Shown piece after piece: positions 4,903-7,840 of a DNA stretch of 7,840 nt (its first letter is position 1; each line of letters begins with the position of its first letter). Source of the DNA: Verrucomicrobiota bacterium (GTDB taxonomy: Bacteria; Verrucomicrobiota; Verrucomicrobiia; Verrucomicrobiales; Akkermansiaceae); the NCBI GenBank assembly GCA_026397695.1, contig JAPLUJ010000655.1, forward strand, positions 1 through 7,840. The letters run 5' to 3'. Under the pieces are notes generated by a model that saw only the letters and a list, made by a program, of their open reading frames with translations, ran no database searches and was not told where the DNA came from. The position numbers were made by a program, and so were the translations under genes.

Positions 4903-7473
4903 TTAGAAATCGGCGAACAAGTCCAGTTGCGGTGGTCTGGGTTTGGTCAGGGTGTCCTGGACGGTGTTTTTGGCTTTGGGGCCCTGGGATTTGGCTTCGG
5001 GCTTCACCGAGTGGAGTTCGAGGTGGGAGAGGATGGATTTGGCGCGTTCGACGACGGCTTTGGGCAAACCTGCGAGGCGGGCGACCTGGATGCCGTAGGA
5101 TTTGTCGGCGGCGCCGGGGAGGATTTTGTGGAGGAAGATGATTTCCTCGTTCCATTCCCTGACCGCCACGTTGTAATTGGCGACGGCTTGTTTGGTGTTG
5201 GCCAGGTCTGTTAGCTCGTGGTAGTGGGTGGCGAAGAGGGTGCGGCAGCCGATGGTGTCATGCAGGTGTTCGGCGACGGCCCAGGCGATGGAGAGGCCGT
5301 CGAAGGTGGCGGTGCCGCGGCCGATTTCATCGAGGATGACCAGCGATCTATCAGTGGCGTGGTTGAGGATGAGGGCGGTTTCGCTCATCTCCACCATGAA
5401 GGTGGATTGGCCGCGCGAGATGTCGTCCGAGGCACCGACGCGGCAGAAGATGCGGTCCACCAAGCCCAGCGTTGCGCTTTCCGCAGGGACGTAGGCGCCG
5501 ATCTGGGCCATCACGGCGATCAGGGCGATTTGGCGGATGTAGGTGGATTTGCCTGCCATGTTAGGACCGGTGAGGATCTGCACGCGGGCGGTGAGCGGAT
5601 CAAGCTCGGTGTCGTTAGGGACGAACTTGGTGTCCGTCAGGGTTTGTTCGAGCACCGGATGGCGGCCGTTGACGATGAAGAACTCGTTAGACGTGTTGAG
5701 CACCGGGCGGCAGTGGCGGTGGAGCTGGGCGCCATCGGCGAGGGCGCAGAGCACGTCGATGGCGGCGACGGCGGCGGCGGTTTGCTGGAGATCCGGCAGG
5801 TGGGTGATGACCTGGGCGCGGAGCCGCGCGAAGAGTTCGGCCTCGAGTTGCTTCGAGCGTTCCTCGGCGCCTAACACCTTGTTCTCCATTTCCTTGAGCG
5901 CCGGGGTGATGTAGCGCTCGGCATTGGACATGGTTTGCTTGCGGGTGTAATCGTCGGGCACCTTGGCGAGGTGGGTGGTGGTGATTTCGATGAAGTAACC
6001 GAAGACGTTGTTGAATTTGATTTTCAATGAATCGATGCCGGTGCGTTTGCGCTCGTCTTCCTGCAGGCGGGCGATCCAGTCCTTGCCGCCGCGCGCGGCG
6101 CTGCGCAGATCGTCGAGTTCGGCCGACCAGCCGTCGCGGATGATGCCGCCGTCGCGCAGGTGGCCGGGCGGTTCGTCTGTTAGGGCGGCGGCGAGCAGGC
6201 TGGTGAGGGCGGCGAAATCGTGGAGATGAGTGCGGAGGTTGGACGTCTCGTCCGACTTGGCAAGCGGGCTTCCAGCCTGATGGAAAGTGCCAGAGCGGCG
6301 GGCTGGAAGCCCATCGTCCGCGACAGGCTGGCAGCCGGTCTTCCCCAGCGTTGTTAGATCCTCCTTGAGAGCCGGGATGTGGGCGAGCGAGGTGGCGAGC
6401 GATTGGAGGTCGCGGGCATTGCCGGACCCTTGGGAGAGGCGCGACGTGGTGCGCTCGATGTCGCGGATGCCTTTGAGCGACTCGCGGCATTTCGACAGCA
6501 GGAACGGTTCTGCCAGAAACGCGGCGATCAGATCCTGGCGGGCGGTCAGCGTTGTTAGATCGCGCAACGGGTGGAGGATCCAATCGCGCAGCAGGCGTGC
6601 GCCCATCGGGGTGGCGGTGCGGTCGAGCACGGCGAGCAGGGTGTGTTGCTTGCCGGCGCGCGACTCGACGAGGTCGAGGTTGCGTTGGGACGCGATATCG
6701 ATGAGGACGTGATCGGCGCTTGCGCGCACATGCGGCGGGCGCAGGTGGTCGCACTGGCGGCGGAGTTGGTGGATGAGGTAATGGAGCACGGCGCCGGCGG
6801 CCCCGCTGGCGGCATATAAGTTGCCGCAGCCGAAGCCATCGAGCGAGTGGACGTTGAAATGGTCCTTGAGGAGCTGGGTGGCGTGCTCCGGGAGGAAGGC
6901 GTAACCATCGTACACCAAGCTGTTAGCGAGCGTGCCGAACTCGGCGGTCTGGTGGTCAGGGATGAGCACCTCGGAAGGGGAAATGCGGGCGATTTCATCA
7001 TCCAACTGCCCGCGATCCGCGAACTCGGCGATGGTGAATTCCCCGGTGGTGTGGTCCACGCAGGCGAGCCCGCTGGATTTCGCGTGGCGGCACACGGCGG
7101 CGAGGTAGTTCGGCCGCTGGTCGTCTAACAGCGCGAGGTCATCGATCGAGCCGGGCGAGAGGATGCGGGAGATCTCGCGGGCGACGAGTTTGCCGGGTTG
7201 TGGTTCGGACGTTTGTTCGGCGATGGCGACGCGTTTGCCGGCCTTGAGGAGGCGGGCGAGGTAGCCCTGGGCGGCATGATAGGGGACGCCGCACATCGGG
7301 GTGCCGCCGCGTTTGGTGAGGGCCACGTTGAGGATCGGCGCGGCGGTTTTCGCGTCCTCGAAGAACATTTCGTAAAAGTCCCCGAGCCGGTAGAGCAGGA
7401 TCACGTCCGCAGGCAGGGATTTGCGCATCGCCAGATACTGGGCCATCATCGGCGTGCTCGCAGGAACCGTCAT
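4903..7473 (-). CDS. mutS: DNA mismatch repair protein MutS (with in-frame repeat insertion)
   Basis: This mismatch-recognition ATPase has 856 residues from the chosen ATG. TPMMAQYL opens the protein, and GDFYEMFF carries the mismatch-contacting Phe33 and Glu35. MCGVPYHA, the connector and the lever/clamp region (TGIDSLKIKFNNVFGYFIEI, RKQTMSNAERYITPALKEME) follow. Walker A is GPNMAGKST (636-644), a GQSTFMVEM loop comes next, Walker B is LVILDEIGRGT (from about 711), then FATHYHEL. The extreme C-terminus has QLDLF (849-853), a beta-clamp-binding type pentapeptide, after a low-complexity linker. The frame stays open 36 codons further, to a TTG at 7581 with an ATG at 7566, but that extension does not resemble MutS, and MTVPASTPMM is a normal MutS start. 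Oddity: residues 378-412 are a foreign-looking stretch encoded by a palindromic repeat, where E. coli MutS has about 7 residues. It leads mutM by 17 bases. Confidence 0.96.
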   Translation of the reverse strand: MTVPASTPMMAQYLAMRKSLPADVILLYRLGDFYEMFFEDAKTAAPILNVALTKRGGTPMCGVPYHAAQGYLARLLKAGKRVAIAEQTSEPQPGKLVAREISRILSPGSIDDLALLDDQRPNYLAAVCRHAKSSGLACVDHTTGEFTIAEFADRGQLDDEIARISPSEVLIPDHQTAEFGTLANSLVYDGYAFLPEHATQLLKDHFNVHSLDGFGCGNLYAASGAAGAVLHYLIHQLRRQCDHLRPPHVRASADHVLIDIASQRNLDLVESRAGKQHTLLAVLDRTATPMGARLLRDWILHPLRDLTTLTARQDLIAAFLAEPFLLSKCRESLKGIRDIERTTSRLSQGSGNARDLQSLATSLAHIPALKEDLTTLGKTGCQPVADDGLPARRSGTFHQAGSPLAKSDETSNLRTHLHDFAALTSLLAAALTDEPPGHLRDGGIIRDGWSAELDDLRSAARGGKDWIARLQEDERKRTGIDSLKIKFNNVFGYFIEITTTHLAKVPDDYTRKQTMSNAERYITPALKEMENKVLGAEERSKQLEAELFARLRAQVITHLPDLQQTAAAVAAIDVLCALADGAQLHRHCRPVLNTSNEFFIVNGRHPVLEQTLTDTKFVPNDTELDPLTARVQILTGPNMAGKSTYIRQIALIAVMAQIGAYVPAESATLGLVDRIFCRVGASDDISRGQSTFMVEMSETALILNHATDRSLVILDEIGRGTATFDGLSIAWAVAEHLHDTIGCRTLFATHYHELTDLANTKQAVANYNVAVREWNEEIIFLHKILPGAADKSYGIQVARLAGLPKAVVERAKSILSHLELHSVKPEAKSQGPKAKNTVQDTLTKPRPPQLDLFADF
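4969..5001 (-). repeat. Degenerate 21-bp tandem repeat coding the MutS C-terminal linker
   Basis: TTTGGCTTTGGG (4969-4980) and TTTGGCTTCGGG (4990-5001) on the plus strand recur at 21-base spacing, with one mismatch. In mutS they encode the linker KPEAKSQGPKAK, a Lys/Pro/Ala/Gly-rich stretch between the last helix of the ATPase part and the QLDLF tail. It is probably a slippage product tolerated in a disordered linker. Confidence 0.45.
6238..6342 (-). repeat. REP-like palindromic element inserted in frame in mutS
   Basis: GGGCTTCCAGCC (6266-6277) and GGCTGGAAGCCC (6301-6312) are perfect 12-bp inverted repeats separated by 23 bases. A third related core, GGCTGGCAGCC (6326-6336), follows. The whole stretch stays in the mutS frame, has no stop, and encodes about 35 residues including KTGCQPVADDGLPARR and QAGSPLA. 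Aligning by memory with E. coli MutS, the flanks match (LPELRAQLETV and LREKMGEF regions), while only about 7 residues stand between them there. The outer borders are approximate; the palindromic core is certain. Confidence 0.72.
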
Positions 7474-7672
7474 GCCCGGGACACTGGCCTTGATCGCCCC
7501 GGGAATCAAGAAACCATGCGCCCCGGGGCGAATTTTGCTTGGTGACGAATTATTTCCGGACAACATGGATGTAATAGTCAACGTGCCGCGTGACTATCGA
7601 CTATGGGTGGCGGCCACCGAACTGGCGTGGCAGGATCATTTGTCAGCCAAACCATCAGGAATCCGCCGGAGC

Positions 7673-7690
7673 GCGAGTCTCCAGACTCGC
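7673..7690. repeat. Perfect 8-bp inverted repeat with 2-base loop, REP-like
   Basis: GCGAGTCT (7673-7680) and AGACTCGC (7683-7690) flank CC. The palindrome follows GGAGC, and a related GGAGCGCGGC start recurs near 7746, so this may be one copy of a dispersed palindromic family. No T-run follows on either strand, which argues against an intrinsic terminator. Confidence 0.6.
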
Positions 7691-7805
7691 CAGCCAATGC
7701 GCCGCCATACCTATGTTCTGACCGCGCCCTGTGGATTGCCTGCGTGGAGCGCGGCCGTCCCGCCCAATACCGTTCAATTAAGCAGGAAGAGAAGAGGGTT
7801 TTAAC

Positions 7806-7835
7806 CGCAGATGAACGCAGATAGACGCAGATGAA
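7806..7835. repeat. Three tandem 10-bp units (CGCAGATGAA type)
   Basis: CGCAGATGAA, CGCAGATAGA and CGCAGATGAA follow one another directly after TTTTAACC. The first and third are identical and the middle one differs at two positions. The array may continue past the window end. From memory, CGCAGATGAA-like units preceded by TTAACC occur as dispersed intergenic repeats in several bacterial phyla; no search was run. Confidence 0.8.
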
Positions 7836-7840
7836 GAGAG

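Larger units (their letters stand above)
7474..7840. other. Region upstream of mutS without a recognisable gene; repeat fragments
   Basis: No frame in these 367 bases shows a protein family I recognise. On the minus strand it should hold the mutS leader and promoter: TTGACT at 7581-7576 and an AATAAT-like box further on are too far apart (21 bases) to call. A self-complementary CGCCCCGGGGCG lies at 7519-7530. From about 7640 rightward it contains an inverted repeat and a 10-bp tandem repeat (listed separately), and a second GGAGCGCGGC-type fragment near 7746, suggesting accumulation of dispersed repeats. Confidence 0.5.

Noticed and set aside
4070..5155. Extended mutM reading upstream of MPELP
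   Set aside because: The extra residues are an out-of-frame reading of the mutS 3' end. Fpg requires Pro2 right after the start Met, which fixes the start at 4885.
5687..6754. Minus-strand frame of 355 codons inside mutS
   Set aside because: Arg/Pro-rich alternate frame of mutS; the frame with all MutS motifs is unambiguous.

Overview
The window is a stretch of GC-rich bacterial chromosome (about 63% GC by eye) carrying housekeeping genes. Protein style, lack of Shine-Dalgarno leaders and the many short palindromic and tandem repeats suggest a member of the Verrucomicrobiota. That placement is inference from remembered family patterns; no search was run.

Layout, left to right. (1) The N-terminal 188 codons of a methylenetetrahydrofolate reductase family gene (minus strand) run off the left edge. 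(2) A 308-base divergent intergenic region holds two strong stem-loops; the second is followed by five T residues, so it looks like a terminator or attenuator in the leader of the next gene. (3) An O-acetylhomoserine sulfhydrylase (metY-type) gene on the plus strand is broken by a frameshift at about 1547, and a conserved block of roughly 17 residues is missing. (4) Five perfect copies of a 9-bp repeat start inside the metY stop codon and end in a 28-bp palindrome, filling the gap to the convergent trpC. (5) trpC (indole-3-glycerol phosphate synthase) is on the minus strand. (6) A divergent gap with a 16-bp palindrome and a promoter candidate precedes tRNA-Gly(GCC). (7) prmA (ribosomal protein L11 methyltransferase) is on the plus strand. 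(8) A minus-strand repair pair, mutS then mutM (fpg), ends only 3 bp from the prmA stop codon. (9) The last ~365 bases, upstream of mutS, show no convincing gene but contain repeat fragments.

How the genes relate: metF and metY both serve methionine synthesis (methyl-group supply and sulfur incorporation) and share one intergenic region. mutS and mutM are both DNA-repair genes and are probably co-transcribed. trpC, the tRNA and prmA are ordinary single genes. I see no defence, secretion or mobile system.

The most unusual signals are small. A palindromic repeat is inserted in frame in mutS, adding about 30 residues to the protein. A structured leader lies before metY. The metY gene is broken. 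Finally, the pentamer CTAAC/GTTAG is enriched so strictly that all 26 CTAA/TTAG tetramers I found in the window lie inside it.
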